Shown piece by piece: positions 17,944-26,605 of a stretch of DNA of 64,000 nucleotides. Made by a program: the position numbers and the translations under genes. The DNA lies in the NCBI GenBank assembly GCA_016720145.1, contig JADJXV010000024.1, positions 248,001 through 312,000 on the forward strand, written 5' to 3'. This stretch comes from Ignavibacteria bacterium (GTDB lineage Bacteria > Bacteroidota > Ignavibacteria > Kapaibacteriales > UBA961). Below the pieces are notes generated by a model. That model was not told the DNA's origin, ran no database searches, and was given only the letters and a program-made list of their open reading frames with translations. The stretch's first letter is position 1. Every line of letters starts with the position of its first letter.

Positions 17944-18483
17944 GTGTCACGTGTAGGAAAAAAGCAAATATCTGTACCAAGTAATGTACAAGTTACTATT
18001 ACTGAGGGTACACTTAAAGCAAAGGGACCAAAAGGCGAATTATTCGTTACAATTCCTCCAGAGATATCATTTTCAAATGAAAACAATGTGTTGACATTTG
18101 CACGTACTAGTGATCAAAAAGATATTCGTGCACTTCATGGATTGACTCGCGCATTGTCAGCTAATGCAATCGAAGGTGTGTTAAATGGTTTTCAAAGAAA
18201 CTTGATTATAGAGGGAGTCGGATATAGGGCAGAGATGAGAAGTGGTAGATTATTTCTTTCTTTAGGTTATTCGCACCCAATATTGTTTATTCCTCCTAGT
18301 GGAATTGAATTTAATGTACCTGCTCCAACACAGATACAAGTAAAAGGGATAGATAAACATTTAATAGGAGAGATAGCATCGAAAATACGTCGTTTACGTC
18401 CACCAGAACCATATAAAGGTAAAGGAATTAGGTATGAAGGAGAACAAATACGACGTAAAGCTGGTAAATCAGCTGGTAAATAA
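17944..18483 (+). CDS. rplF: 50S ribosomal protein L6
   Basis: Large-subunit protein near the factor-binding site. 179 residues. The GTG start at 17944 is supported by AAGGAG eight bases upstream and by the conserved SRVGKKQISVPSNV. The second domain shows GVGYRAEM, LGYSHP and the C-terminal RRLRPPEPYKGKGIRYEGE. Confidence 0.96.
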   Translation: MSRVGKKQISVPSNVQVTITEGTLKAKGPKGELFVTIPPEISFSNENNVLTFARTSDQKDIRALHGLTRALSANAIEGVLNGFQRNLIIEGVGYRAEMRSGRLFLSLGYSHPILFIPPSGIEFNVPAPTQIQVKGIDKHLIGEIASKIRRLRPPEPYKGKGIRYEGEQIRRKAGKSAGK

Positions 18484-18520
18484 AAATTGAATCTTAAATG
18501 AAGACAGAGGAATTAGCATA

Positions 18521-18889
18521 ATGAGTACAAATATTAAAACAGAACGTCGAACTCGTAGAAAAATGAGAGTTCGTAAGAAAATTACCGGTTCACCTGAACG
18601 CTACAGAATGTCAGTGTATAGAAGTTTGAAACATATATATGTACAAATTATTGATGACACTCAAAATTCTACTCTAGTATCAGCTTGCACAGTTGAAAAA
18701 GAAGCACTATCATCGTTGGAAAAGGGAGGAACAAAAAGTGAAAGTAGTAAAGTTGTTGGTGCTTTAATTGCGAAACGTGCTTTAGAAAAGAACATCACTT
18801 CTGTAGCATTCGACAGAAATGGCTATATATATCATGGTCGAGTAAAAGCACTTGCAGATGCTGCTCGTGAAGCAGGGTTGCAATTTTAA
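18521..18889 (+). CDS. rplR: 50S ribosomal protein L18
   Basis: 5S rRNA-binding protein. 122 residues. RRKMRVRKKI-G-PERYRMSVYRSLKHIYVQIIDD and the C-terminal VAFDRNGYIYHGRVKALADAAREAGLQF are typical. Confidence 0.95.
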   Translation: MSTNIKTERRTRRKMRVRKKITGSPERYRMSVYRSLKHIYVQIIDDTQNSTLVSACTVEKEALSSLEKGGTKSESSKVVGALIAKRALEKNITSVAFDRNGYIYHGRVKALADAAREAGLQF

Positions 18890-18905
18890 TATTAAAGGAA
18901 ATATA

Positions 18906-19409
18906 ATGGCAAAAATTAGAGTATCAGAGATTGATCTAAAGGACAAACTTGTTTACGTTGGTCGTACAGCAAAAGTTGTAAAAGGTGGTCGTCGTTTTAA
19001 TTTTTCTGCAATTGTTGTTGTAGGTGATGGTAATGGTCATATCGGATATGGACTTGGGAAAGCTGGAGAAGTGGTTGATGCTGTAACAAAAGCTACAGAT
19101 GCAGCTAAGAAGAATGTAGTGTCTGTCCGTTTACAAGCAACAACTATACCACACGAAGTAGTAGGTAAATTTGGAGCAGCTAGAGTTTTTATAAAGCCTG
19201 CAACACCGGGAACAGGAGTTATCGCTGCTGGTGGAGTACGCGCTGTTCTGGAATTAGCAGGTGTTCAGGATGTTTTAACAAAAAGTATGGGATCATCAAA
19301 CCCACATAATACTGTAAAAGCAACAATTAAAGCATTAACCCAGCTTGAAGATGCACAATCCGTTGCTTCAAGACGTGGTATATCTGTAGAAAAAGTGATG
19401 CGCGGATAA
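18906..19409 (+). CDS. rpsE: 30S ribosomal protein S5
   Basis: Small-subunit protein involved in decoding fidelity and mRNA unwinding. The ATG at 18906 (AAAGGAA upstream) is used, giving 167 residues; an upstream in-frame start would overlap rplR. Blocks are DKLVYVGRTAKVVKGGRRF, GDGNGHIGYGLGKAGEV, IPHEVVGKFGAARV-IKPA and GTGVIAAGGVRAVLELAGV-DVLTKS. Confidence 0.96.
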   Translation: MAKIRVSEIDLKDKLVYVGRTAKVVKGGRRFNFSAIVVVGDGNGHIGYGLGKAGEVVDAVTKATDAAKKNVVSVRLQATTIPHEVVGKFGAARVFIKPATPGTGVIAAGGVRAVLELAGVQDVLTKSMGSSNPHNTVKATIKALTQLEDAQSVASRRGISVEKVMRG

Positions 19410-19430
19410 TATTTATTACTTCTTAAAGCC

Positions 19431-19616
19431 ATGGATAAAATTAAAATAACACAAACTCGCAGTATTATTAAATGTCTTGAAAAGCAAAAACGAACTATTA
19501 AAGCTTTAGGCTTAGGCAGACCAAATTACTCAGTAATACAACCAAAAAATATTCAAATACTAGGTATGATTGCAGTTGTAAATCACCTTGTTTGTGTCGA
19601 AGATATAACTGCATAA
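19431..19616 (+). CDS. rpmD: 50S ribosomal protein L30
   Basis: Small large-subunit protein. 61 residues with ITQTRSIIKCLEKQKRTIKALGL and VNHLVCVEDI, both typical. It sits between rpsE and rplO as expected, which supports the call despite its size. Confidence 0.92.
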   Translation: MDKIKITQTRSIIKCLEKQKRTIKALGLGRPNYSVIQPKNIQILGMIAVVNHLVCVEDITA

Positions 19617-19631
19617 TTTTAGGAATTTACT

Positions 19632-20093
19632 ATGAAGCATATTGGAAATTTAAACCCAGCAACCGGGTCTATTGGTAAGAAAAAACGTATTGGCCGTGGT
19701 GCTGGTTCAGGACATGGCGGTACTTCAACTCGTGGACATAAAGGTCACAAAGCAACATCTGGATACGAAAGCAAGCGTGGATTCGAAGGTGGACAAATGC
19801 CTTTAAGTCGTCGATTACCAAAATTTGGTTTTAGTAATCCCTTTAGAATAGAATACCAGGTAATTAATCTTGGAATATTACAAGGATTATCTGATGCAGG
19901 CAAGTTCAATGGACTAACTGTTACACCGGAAATACTCTATGAAATAGGTGCTATAAGTAAAAGAAATGTTCCTATAAAAGTATTAGCAAATGGTGAAATT
20001 ACCGCAAAACTTCATATATCAGCAGACAGTTTTTCTGAATCAGCAAAACAAAAAATTGAATCTGCGGGGGGCACAGCGATAACTAATGGCTAA
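19632..20093 (+). CDS. rplO: 50S ribosomal protein L15
   Basis: Late-assembly large-subunit protein. 153 residues. The glycine-rich N-terminal arm KKRIGRGAGSGHGGTSTRGHKG, GFEGGQMPL-RRLPK-GF and the C-terminal SAGGTAI are conserved. Its end overlaps the secY start by eight bases. Confidence 0.95.
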   Translation: MKHIGNLNPATGSIGKKKRIGRGAGSGHGGTSTRGHKGHKATSGYESKRGFEGGQMPLSRRLPKFGFSNPFRIEYQVINLGILQGLSDAGKFNGLTVTPEILYEIGAISKRNVPIKVLANGEITAKLHISADSFSESAKQKIESAGGTAITNG

Positions 20094-21426
20094 TATAGTA
20101 CAAACATTTAAAAATATCTTCAAAATTGAAGAGCTTCGCCAAAGAATTCTCTTTACCATCGGGATATTGGTGGTAGTTCGTATTGGAGCATATATATCTT
20201 TACCTGGAGTTGATGTAGTTGCTTTACAGTCTTCGACAAATGGCGATGCTAATACACTCTTAGGATTATATGATTTGTTTGTTGGTGGAGCATTATCAAA
20301 TGCTGCGATTTTTGCATTAGGTATAATGCCTTATATTTCAGCATCAATTGTGTTGCAACTTGCTGCTATTGTCATGCCTCAAATACAAAAAATGCAACGT
20401 GATGGTGAAGACGGTAGAAGAAAAATTAATCAATATACTCGGTATCTAACAGTATTAATTGCAGCATTACAAGCATGGGGCATAAGTATAAAAATTGCGA
20501 GTGGTGGTCAAGGTGTCGTTCCATTTGACGGAATTGGGTTTACAATAACATCAATAATTATTCTTACATCAGGTACCATATTTTTGATGTGGTTAGGCGA
20601 GCAAATTACCGATCGTGGACTTGGTAATGGTATTTCTTTAATTATATTTATAGGTATTATTGCTAGACTACCATCTGCTATTGGACAAGAATATCAACTG
20701 ATTCAGGCTAACTCTAGACTATGGATTGTGGATGTAATCATGGCTGGGATGCTAGTCTTTATTATTGCTGCTGTAATACTTGCCACACAAGGTGCTAGAA
20801 GAATTCCGGTACAATACGCTAAACGAGTTGTTGGCAAAAAAACATACGGTGGAACTACACAGTATATTCCACTTAGAGTAAATACAGCCGGTGTAATGCC
20901 CATAATTTTTGCTCAATCTGTTTTGTTTATTCCAAATACTGTTTTGAGTTTCTTTCCAGACAGTCCTGGATTGGCAAGTGTAGCACGAATATTCAGTGAA
21001 CAATCCTTTGTATATGCTTTTATGTATGGTATAGTAATTGTATTCTTTACGTATTTTTATACTGCTATCGTCTTTAATCCTAAAGAAGTTGCTGAGAATA
21101 TGAAAAAACAAGGTGGCTTTATACCCGGAATTAGACCTGGTAAACCTACTGCGGATTATATAGAGAATATACTAACAAAGATTACTCTGCCTGGGTCTAT
21201 ATTTTTAGCACTTATAGCAATACTTCCTACCTTCATTCAAAATGTCCTAGCTGTTCCTCCTGGATTTGCTTCATTTTTCGGCGGTACAAGTTTATTAATT
21301 ATAGTTGGCGTGGCTCTTGATACTCTTCAACAAATAGAATCATATTTATTAATGCGGCATTATGATGGTTTTATGAAAAGTGGTAAAATTAAGGGCAGAG
21401 CAAACGTAGGTGCAGGTGGATTCTAA
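20086..21426 (+). CDS. secY: Preprotein translocase subunit SecY
   Basis: Pore subunit of the SecYEG channel in the inner membrane. 446 residues with about ten hydrophobic segments. The plug and TM2 region reads SLPGVDV followed by LLGLYDLFVGGALSNAAIFALGIMPYISASI; TM3/loop QRDGEDGRRKINQYTRYLTV; TM5 TDRGLGNGISL; cytoplasmic loops QYAKRVVGKKTYGG and IPGIRPGKPT. Translation is coupled to rplO by the overlap. No adk gene follows, unlike in some spc operons. Confidence 0.96.
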   Translation: MANIVQTFKNIFKIEELRQRILFTIGILVVVRIGAYISLPGVDVVALQSSTNGDANTLLGLYDLFVGGALSNAAIFALGIMPYISASIVLQLAAIVMPQIQKMQRDGEDGRRKINQYTRYLTVLIAALQAWGISIKIASGGQGVVPFDGIGFTITSIIILTSGTIFLMWLGEQITDRGLGNGISLIIFIGIIARLPSAIGQEYQLIQANSRLWIVDVIMAGMLVFIIAAVILATQGARRIPVQYAKRVVGKKTYGGTTQYIPLRVNTAGVMPIIFAQSVLFIPNTVLSFFPDSPGLASVARIFSEQSFVYAFMYGIVIVFFTYFYTAIVFNPKEVAENMKKQGGFIPGIRPGKPTADYIENILTKITLPGSIFLALIAILPTFIQNVLAVPPGFASFFGGTSLLIIVGVALDTLQQIESYLLMRHYDGFMKSGKIKGRANVGAGGF

Positions 21427-21443
21427 ACATTTATCATTTGATT

Positions 21444-22229
21444 ATGGAAGCACCTACAATTAAGACAAACACAGCTTTACATGCAATTGAAGAATCTTGT
21501 CGTATTGTTGTTTGTGCACTTAATGAAGTTAAGAAGTATATATCACCGGGAATATCAACTATAGAATTAGATAAAATAGCAGAAGATTATATTAGGTCAA
21601 ATAACGGTGAGCCGGCATTCAAAGGATATATAGTTGACGGAAAATCTTTTCCAAGTTCATTGTGTATATCAATAGATGAAGAAGTTGTTCATGGTATACC
21701 TTCTGACAGAAAGCTTAAAGATGGACAGATAGTTTCTGTTGATTGTGGAGTACGAAAAGGGGGATACTATGGTGATAGTGCTACAACTTTTGCAGTTGGA
21801 GAAATATCACAAGATAAATTAAAACTCCTTACAGTGACATACGAATCTCTAATGGCAGGTGTTAATCAAGCGGTAGTTGGAAATAAGGTGTACGATATTG
21901 CCAGAGCAGTTCAAACTATAGTAGAGAAAAATGGGTTTTCGGTTGTTAGAGAATTAGTGGGTCATGGAGTCGGACGTCAATTACATGAAGATCCTGCAAT
22001 ACCCAATTTTATACCTGCTTTGCTCCATAGATCCAGATTCCCAAATGAAAAATTACGAAAAGGTCAAACATTAGCAATCGAGCCAATGGTAAATATGGGA
22101 AGTTATACTGTCAGCACAGCAAAAGATGGGTGGACTGTATATGCAACGGATAATCGCCCATCTGCACATTTTGAACATACGGTAATTGTAGAAAAAGGTA
22201 AGCCTATTATACTTACACTGTTGGGTTGA
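21444..22229 (+). CDS. map: Methionine aminopeptidase, type I
   Basis: Removes the initiator Met from nascent proteins. The ATG at 21444 is preferred to an in-frame TTG at 21438. 261 residues. The pita-bread fold metal ligands are visible: DCGVRKGGYYGDSATTFAVG (two Asp), HGVGRQLHEDPAIPN (His), IEPM (Glu) and HFEHTV (Glu). CISIDEEVVHGIP contains the substrate-side His. There is no zinc-finger N-terminal extension. Confidence 0.96.
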   Translation: MEAPTIKTNTALHAIEESCRIVVCALNEVKKYISPGISTIELDKIAEDYIRSNNGEPAFKGYIVDGKSFPSSLCISIDEEVVHGIPSDRKLKDGQIVSVDCGVRKGGYYGDSATTFAVGEISQDKLKLLTVTYESLMAGVNQAVVGNKVYDIARAVQTIVEKNGFSVVRELVGHGVGRQLHEDPAIPNFIPALLHRSRFPNEKLRKGQTLAIEPMVNMGSYTVSTAKDGWTVYATDNRPSAHFEHTVIVEKGKPIILTLLG

Positions 22230-22237
22230 TAAATATT

Positions 22238-22456
22238 ATGGCAAAACAAGACCTAATTCGTGTTGATGGTGTTATTGATGAGACTCTTCCCAATACTCAG
22301 TTTATCGTAAAGTTAGATAACGGACATAAAGTTCTGGCTCACATTTCAGGAAAGATGAGAATGAATTTTATTAAAATTTTACAAGGCGATAAAGTAACAG
22401 TAGAATTGTCCCCTTATGATTTATCTAAGGGTCGTATTGTTTATAGATACAAGTAA
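22238..22456 (+). CDS. infA: Translation initiation factor IF-1
   Basis: OB-fold factor that occupies the A site during initiation. The ATG at 22238 gives 72 residues, the standard length; an in-frame TTG at 22226 that overlaps map is rejected. AKQDLIRVDGVIDETLPN, LAHISGKMRMNFIKILQGD and LSKGRIVYRYK are conserved. Confidence 0.96.
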   Translation: MAKQDLIRVDGVIDETLPNTQFIVKLDNGHKVLAHISGKMRMNFIKILQGDKVTVELSPYDLSKGRIVYRYK

Positions 22457-22505
22457 ATAAACTAGCAAATTGATTTCGATTTATTGATTTTCGATTGATA
22501 AAACT

Positions 22506-22622
22506 ATGAAAGTACAAGCTTCCGTTAAAAAAAGAAATCCTCACGACAAAATTGTTCGTCGCAAGGGTAGAGTATATATTATTAACAAGAAAAATCCACG
22601 CTTCAAACAACGTCAAGGATAA
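22506..22622 (+). CDS. rpmJ: 50S ribosomal protein L36, cysteine-free form
   Basis: The smallest large-subunit protein. ATG at 22506 encodes 38 residues: MKVQASVKKRNPHDKIVRRK, then GRVYIINKKNPRFKQRQG. The usual zinc-ribbon cysteines are absent (the first CxxC position reads NPHD), so this is the zinc-independent C-minus type. Position between infA and rpsM is canonical, and the KQRQG end is diagnostic. Confidence 0.93.
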   Translation: MKVQASVKKRNPHDKIVRRKGRVYIINKKNPRFKQRQG

Positions 22623-22637
22623 TTAAGGAGAAACATC

Positions 22638-23018
22638 GTGGCACGTATAGCTGGAATAGATTTACCAAGAAACAAACGCGGAATTATCGGACTTACCTAT
22701 ATCTATGGAGTAGGACCTAATACATCTGCAAACATTTTGACAAAAGCAGGCATTGATTTTGCAAAACGTATCCAAACTTGGACAGACGAAGAGATTGCTC
22801 GTATTCGGTTAGTAATTGCTGAATATAAAGTCGAAGGTCAGCTACGTTCTGAGATCCAGCTTAATATAAAACGCTTGATGGATATTGGATGCTATCGAGG
22901 TCTTCGCCACAGACGTGGCTTACCTGCACGTGGTCAACGTACACGTACTAATTCTCGTACTCGTAAGGGTCGTAGAAAAACAGTAGCAGGTAAGAAAAAA
23001 GCTGCATCTAAGAAATAA
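22638..23018 (+). CDS. rpsM: 30S ribosomal protein S13
   Basis: Head protein that contacts P-site tRNA and L5. GTG start at 22638 with AAGGAG nine bases upstream. 126 residues. ARIAGIDLPRNKR, LTYIYGVGPNTSANIL and the C-terminal GLRHRRGLPARGQRT-TN-RTRKGR are invariant, followed by a lysine-rich tail. Confidence 0.96.
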   Translation: MARIAGIDLPRNKRGIIGLTYIYGVGPNTSANILTKAGIDFAKRIQTWTDEEIARIRLVIAEYKVEGQLRSEIQLNIKRLMDIGCYRGLRHRRGLPARGQRTRTNSRTRKGRRKTVAGKKKAASKK

Positions 23019-23083
23019 TACTCTCAACAGTTATTTTATTATAGTATATCATAACATAGTTTTCATACTAAAAAATATATTCA

Positions 23084-23470
23084 ATGGCTTCCGTTAAAAA
23101 AAGAGTTAAGAAAAAAGTAGTTGCCGATGTCCATGGCAAAGCATACGTAAAAGCTACATTTAATAACGTGATTGTTACAATAACAGATAGTTATGGTAAT
23201 ACATTAAGCTGGTCTTCTGCTGGTAGAAACGGGTTTCGTGGTTCTAAAAAGAATACTCCGTATGCATCTCAGGTCTCTGCAGAGAGATCGGGCAAAGAAG
23301 CTTATGAAATGGGATTACGTAAAGTTGAGGTTATTGTAAAAGGTCCGGGTTCGGGACGTGAAGCTGCTATACGTGCGCTTGCACATTCGGGTCTCGAAAT
23401 ATTAAATATTTTGGACCAAACACCACTTCCACATAATGGTTGTCGTCCTCCAAAACGTCGAAGAGTATAA
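23084..23470 (+). CDS. rpsK: 30S ribosomal protein S11
   Basis: Platform protein at the mRNA exit. 128 residues with a lysine-rich start, then ATFNNVIVTITDSYGNTLSW, SSAGRNGFRGSKKNTPYASQ and the C-terminal DQTPLPHNGCRPPKRRRV. In most FCB genomes rpsD follows; here the next gene is rpoA. Confidence 0.96.
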   Translation: MASVKKRVKKKVVADVHGKAYVKATFNNVIVTITDSYGNTLSWSSAGRNGFRGSKKNTPYASQVSAERSGKEAYEMGLRKVEVIVKGPGSGREAAIRALAHSGLEILNILDQTPLPHNGCRPPKRRRV

Positions 23471-23576
23471 TCATAACGCTATAGCATATCAGGTACTAAC
23501 CAATAAACTATATAAGTTTTGATTCATTTCCGATGTTGATTAACTCTCCCTAAGTTTAACAAATAGAAAGTAAATT

Positions 23577-24599
23577 ATGAGTACTACTCCAATGCAAATG
23601 CCTGAAAGGGTGCACATTGATGAGTCGTCGAATCCTTATCACGGTAAATTTGTCCTCCAACCGCTCGAAGAAGGGTATGGCGTAACAGTTGGTAATGCAC
23701 TGCGTCGTGTACTTCTTTCCTCAACTCCGGGTTGGGCTATTATTGGGATGAAAATAAGTTCTGTGCTTCATGAATTTCAAACAATTCCGGGTGTTCTTGA
23801 AGATGTTTCTGAAATTATTCTCAATCTTAAAGAAGTGAGAATGCGCGTTTTAGATAAAAAGCCACCTCGCATTAATTTTCGCCTTAAAGGCCCAGGTACT
23901 TGGACAGCATTAGATATTGAAAATTCAAATCCACAGATTGAAGTCATGGATCCGGATCATCATATAGCTACTTTAGCCAATGATGCAGATTTTGATATTG
24001 AATTACGAGTAGGACGTGGTAAAGGCTATGTACCCGCAGAAGAACAAAATCCAACTGATTATCCAATTGGAATGATACCTATCGACGCGATTTATACACC
24101 AATTAAAAATGTAATTTATACTGTAGATCCTCATCGAGTCGGTCAAAAAACAGATTATGAGAAGCTCACTATAGATATTTCAACAGATGGCACGTTGACT
24201 TCACAAGAAGCTCTTCAAGATGCTGCTCAGATACTACATGAACATATCTTGCTTTTCATAAATTTCGACGAAATCAAACGTGAACAACAACAAGTAGAAG
24301 TAGTAGAAGAAGAAGCTAAAGAAGTTGAAAAAACTAGAATACGACGTATATTACTCACGCCGGTTGATGAACTCGAGCTATCCGTACGTGCCCATAATTG
24401 CTTGAAAGCAGCTAACATTAAAAATCTCGCTGAGCTTGTAGCTCTTAATGAACAAGATCTACTTAAATTTCGAAACTTCGGCAGAAAGTCACTAACAGAA
24501 CTCTCTGAAGTTGTTAGAGACAACGGATTGGTATTCGGAATGAATGTTGAAAAATACATCAAAGACGAACCTAAAGCAATCGTAGAAACTGCATCATAA
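23577..24599 (+). CDS. rpoA: DNA-directed RNA polymerase subunit alpha
   Basis: Scaffold for RNA polymerase assembly and a target of activators. 340 residues. N-terminal dimerisation domain: KFVLQPLEEGYGVTVGNALRRVLLSS and TIPGVLEDVSEIILNLKE. An acidic glutamine/glutamate-rich linker (QQQVEVVEEEAKEVEK) lies near residues 238-255. C-terminal domain from about residue 258: PVDELELSVRAHNCLKAANI and LLKFRNFGRKSLTEL. The 106-base upstream gap lacks rpsD. Confidence 0.97.
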   Translation: MSTTPMQMPERVHIDESSNPYHGKFVLQPLEEGYGVTVGNALRRVLLSSTPGWAIIGMKISSVLHEFQTIPGVLEDVSEIILNLKEVRMRVLDKKPPRINFRLKGPGTWTALDIENSNPQIEVMDPDHHIATLANDADFDIELRVGRGKGYVPAEEQNPTDYPIGMIPIDAIYTPIKNVIYTVDPHRVGQKTDYEKLTIDISTDGTLTSQEALQDAAQILHEHILLFINFDEIKREQQQVEVVEEEAKEVEKTRIRRILLTPVDELELSVRAHNCLKAANIKNLAELVALNEQDLLKFRNFGRKSLTELSEVVRDNGLVFGMNVEKYIKDEPKAIVETAS

Positions 24600-24675
24600 T
24601 ATACAGTTTATAATTGATTAAATATAATTTACAGACATCTATTTCTTGTAGTTTTTTAGGCAAAAAGAAAGTGCT

Positions 24676-25494
24676 ATGATACACAATAGAGCAGGAAGAA
24701 AACTAAAACGTACAGCTAGTCATAGAAAAGCACTCTTGTGCAATATGGCAAGTTCGCTGTTTCAACATAAGAAAATCTCCACAACCGAGGCTAAGGCTAA
24801 AGAACTTCGTGCTTTTGCAGAACAGTTGATAACTCGCGCAAAACATGCACTTCAAAGAGAACAACAGGGCCTCCTTCCACAGGGTCAAACAATTGATATT
24901 CACAATCGCCGCGAAGTATATCGCTCGATTCGTAATAAAGGAGTTGTTCAGGAGTTATTTGATACCATTGCACCTGCAGTACTAAATCGTCCGGGTGGAT
25001 ATACTAGGATTGTTAAATTAGGGACACGTCGTGGTGATGCAGGTCGTATTGCGATGATTGAGCTTGTTGATTTCTCAGCTTCTCGTGATGGCATTATTCG
25101 TCTCCGTCGTAAAAAAGCTGCTTCGAAACCGTCAACTACAATTAAACCTACTATATCTAATGAAAACGCTGCACCAGCAGCACAAGCAAAATTAGAAGCA
25201 GTAACTCCAATGATGGAAGAAGTAGTGCCAATTGTTGAAGAAGTTGAAACAGAAACTACTCCTGCGGAATTGATATCAGAAACACAACCTGAATCAACAC
25301 CTGAAGAAATAGTAGCTGAATCAGCTCCTGAAGTAATTGCAGAAGTAGTTCCTGAAGAAGTAATTGCAGAAGTAGTTCCTGAGGAAGTGACATCAGATAC
25401 AGCTCCAATATTTGATGATGCTAACAACGAAACAACTGCAGAAGAACCTACTGAGCCAACTGACTCTAAAGAATCTAAAGAAGACGCTGCGTAA
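24676..25494 (+). CDS. rplQ: 50S ribosomal protein L17 with long acidic C-terminal tail
   Basis: Large-subunit protein near the tunnel exit. Residues 1-140 are normal L17: RKLKRTASHRKALLCNMASS, KISTTEAKAKELR and GGYTRIVKLGTRRGDAGRIAMIELVD. A tail of about 130 residues follows, very rich in Glu, Pro, Thr, Val and Ala, with internally repeated units (PEEVIAEVV twice in tandem, and related PEEIVAESAPE). Family length is usually 115-180, so 272 is unusual. The tail is low-complexity, strongly acidic and probably disordered, which is odd for a basic rRNA-binding protein. A terminator follows directly. Confidence 0.95.
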   Translation: MIHNRAGRKLKRTASHRKALLCNMASSLFQHKKISTTEAKAKELRAFAEQLITRAKHALQREQQGLLPQGQTIDIHNRREVYRSIRNKGVVQELFDTIAPAVLNRPGGYTRIVKLGTRRGDAGRIAMIELVDFSASRDGIIRLRRKKAASKPSTTIKPTISNENAAPAAQAKLEAVTPMMEEVVPIVEEVETETTPAELISETQPESTPEEIVAESAPEVIAEVVPEEVIAEVVPEEVTSDTAPIFDDANNETTAEEPTEPTDSKESKEDAA

Positions 25495-25518
25495 TCAGCT
25501 CAAAATCGATGATATTAT

Positions 25519-25550
25519 AAAGGCAGCTTCACAAAGAAGCTGCCTTTTAT
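25519..25550 (+). terminator. Rho-independent terminator after rplQ
   Basis: AAGGCAGCTTC (25520-25530) and GAAGCTGCCTT (25536-25546) form an 11-bp perfect stem with an ACAAA loop, followed by TT. It ends the ribosomal gene series. Confidence 0.9.
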
Positions 25551-25568
25551 TATTTATTCCGAACATCT

Positions 25569-26552
25569 ATGAAACTCCTTTGTACGATTGGTGATTGCAA
25601 TGGAATTAGCCTCGAAGTTTTTTTTAAAGCAACACAAGAATTAACAGGCATATTGAATCAAGGAATATCTATTTCACTCTGTGCAAATTCACAGACCGTG
25701 TCAGATTATGCTGCTATAGTAGGACTTGAAGTGCATTGTTCGAATACAGAGATATCCTTCGGTTCAATGAATATTCCTTTTGTTAACTGTACCACATATT
25801 CAAAAGTTAAACTCGGTTCGCCATCTGATTCAGCATCACGATTAGCTGTGGAATCTTTGGAAAAGTCTATTAGACTGACAAGTTCCGGTGACTTTGATGC
25901 TCTCATCACTTTGCCGGTATCCAAAGGATCTCTCAAACAAATCGGTTGGGATTTCCCCGGTCAAACGGAAATGATAGCTTCTCACTGTAACGTCGATAAT
26001 CCCATGATGATACTTTGCTCCGATACCGTCCGAGTCGCATTAGCAACAATTCATACTCCGTTAACTAACGTTCCCGCCGCAATTACCCAAGCTCATATAT
26101 TAGAACGTATTGCGACTTTTCATAAATCTCTTGAATTAGATTTTGCACTTACCACACCATCGATTGCAGTTCTCGGACTCAATCCTCATGCAGGTGAACA
26201 AGGTGAGATAGGTTCCGAAGAAATCACGTCCATAAATCCTGCAATTGTGCAGTCCAAAAATTATGGAATCAACGCCAAAGGCTCATTCCCCGCTGATGGC
26301 TTTTTTGCACATGGTGAGTATAAATTATTTGACGGAATCCTCGCAATGTATCATGACCAAGGACTTATACCATTAAAATTACTCGCAACTGACGGTGGTG
26401 TTAATTTCACGGCCGGACTTCCAATTGTACGCACTTCTCCAGATCACGGAACTGCATATAGTATTGCCGGGAAAGGAATTGCAGACCACAAAAGTACTGT
26501 CAGTGCAATACTTCTTGCTCATCGTATCGCAAATAATCGCCGTAACCAGTAG
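25569..26552 (+). CDS. pdxA: 4-hydroxythreonine-4-phosphate dehydrogenase
   Basis: Oxidises 4-phosphohydroxy-L-threonine in the DXP-dependent pyridoxal phosphate pathway. 327 residues. GDCNGISLEVFFKA is a variant of the GDPAGIGPE start motif. TLPVSKGSLKQIG and GQTEMIASHC are substrate-site blocks, LNPHAGEQGEIGSEE and DGFFAH carry metal ligands, and MYHDQGLIPLK plus RTSPDHGTAY complete the site. The ATG lies 74 bases past the rplQ stop, just after the terminator, so it is transcribed from its own promoter or by read-through. Confidence 0.93.
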   Translation: MKLLCTIGDCNGISLEVFFKATQELTGILNQGISISLCANSQTVSDYAAIVGLEVHCSNTEISFGSMNIPFVNCTTYSKVKLGSPSDSASRLAVESLEKSIRLTSSGDFDALITLPVSKGSLKQIGWDFPGQTEMIASHCNVDNPMMILCSDTVRVALATIHTPLTNVPAAITQAHILERIATFHKSLELDFALTTPSIAVLGLNPHAGEQGEIGSEEITSINPAIVQSKNYGINAKGSFPADGFFAHGEYKLFDGILAMYHDQGLIPLKLLATDGGVNFTAGLPIVRTSPDHGTAYSIAGKGIADHKSTVSAILLAHRIANNRRNQ

Positions 26553-26605
26553 TAATTCATTATCTTTGTTCAATAAATATTCTATCATTTTTCTTTGTAG
26601 CAATT

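Noticed and set aside
24948..25427. 159-residue Ser/Thr-rich minus frame opposite rplQ
   Set aside because: Antisense of the Glu-rich L17 tail; low complexity without independent coding signs.
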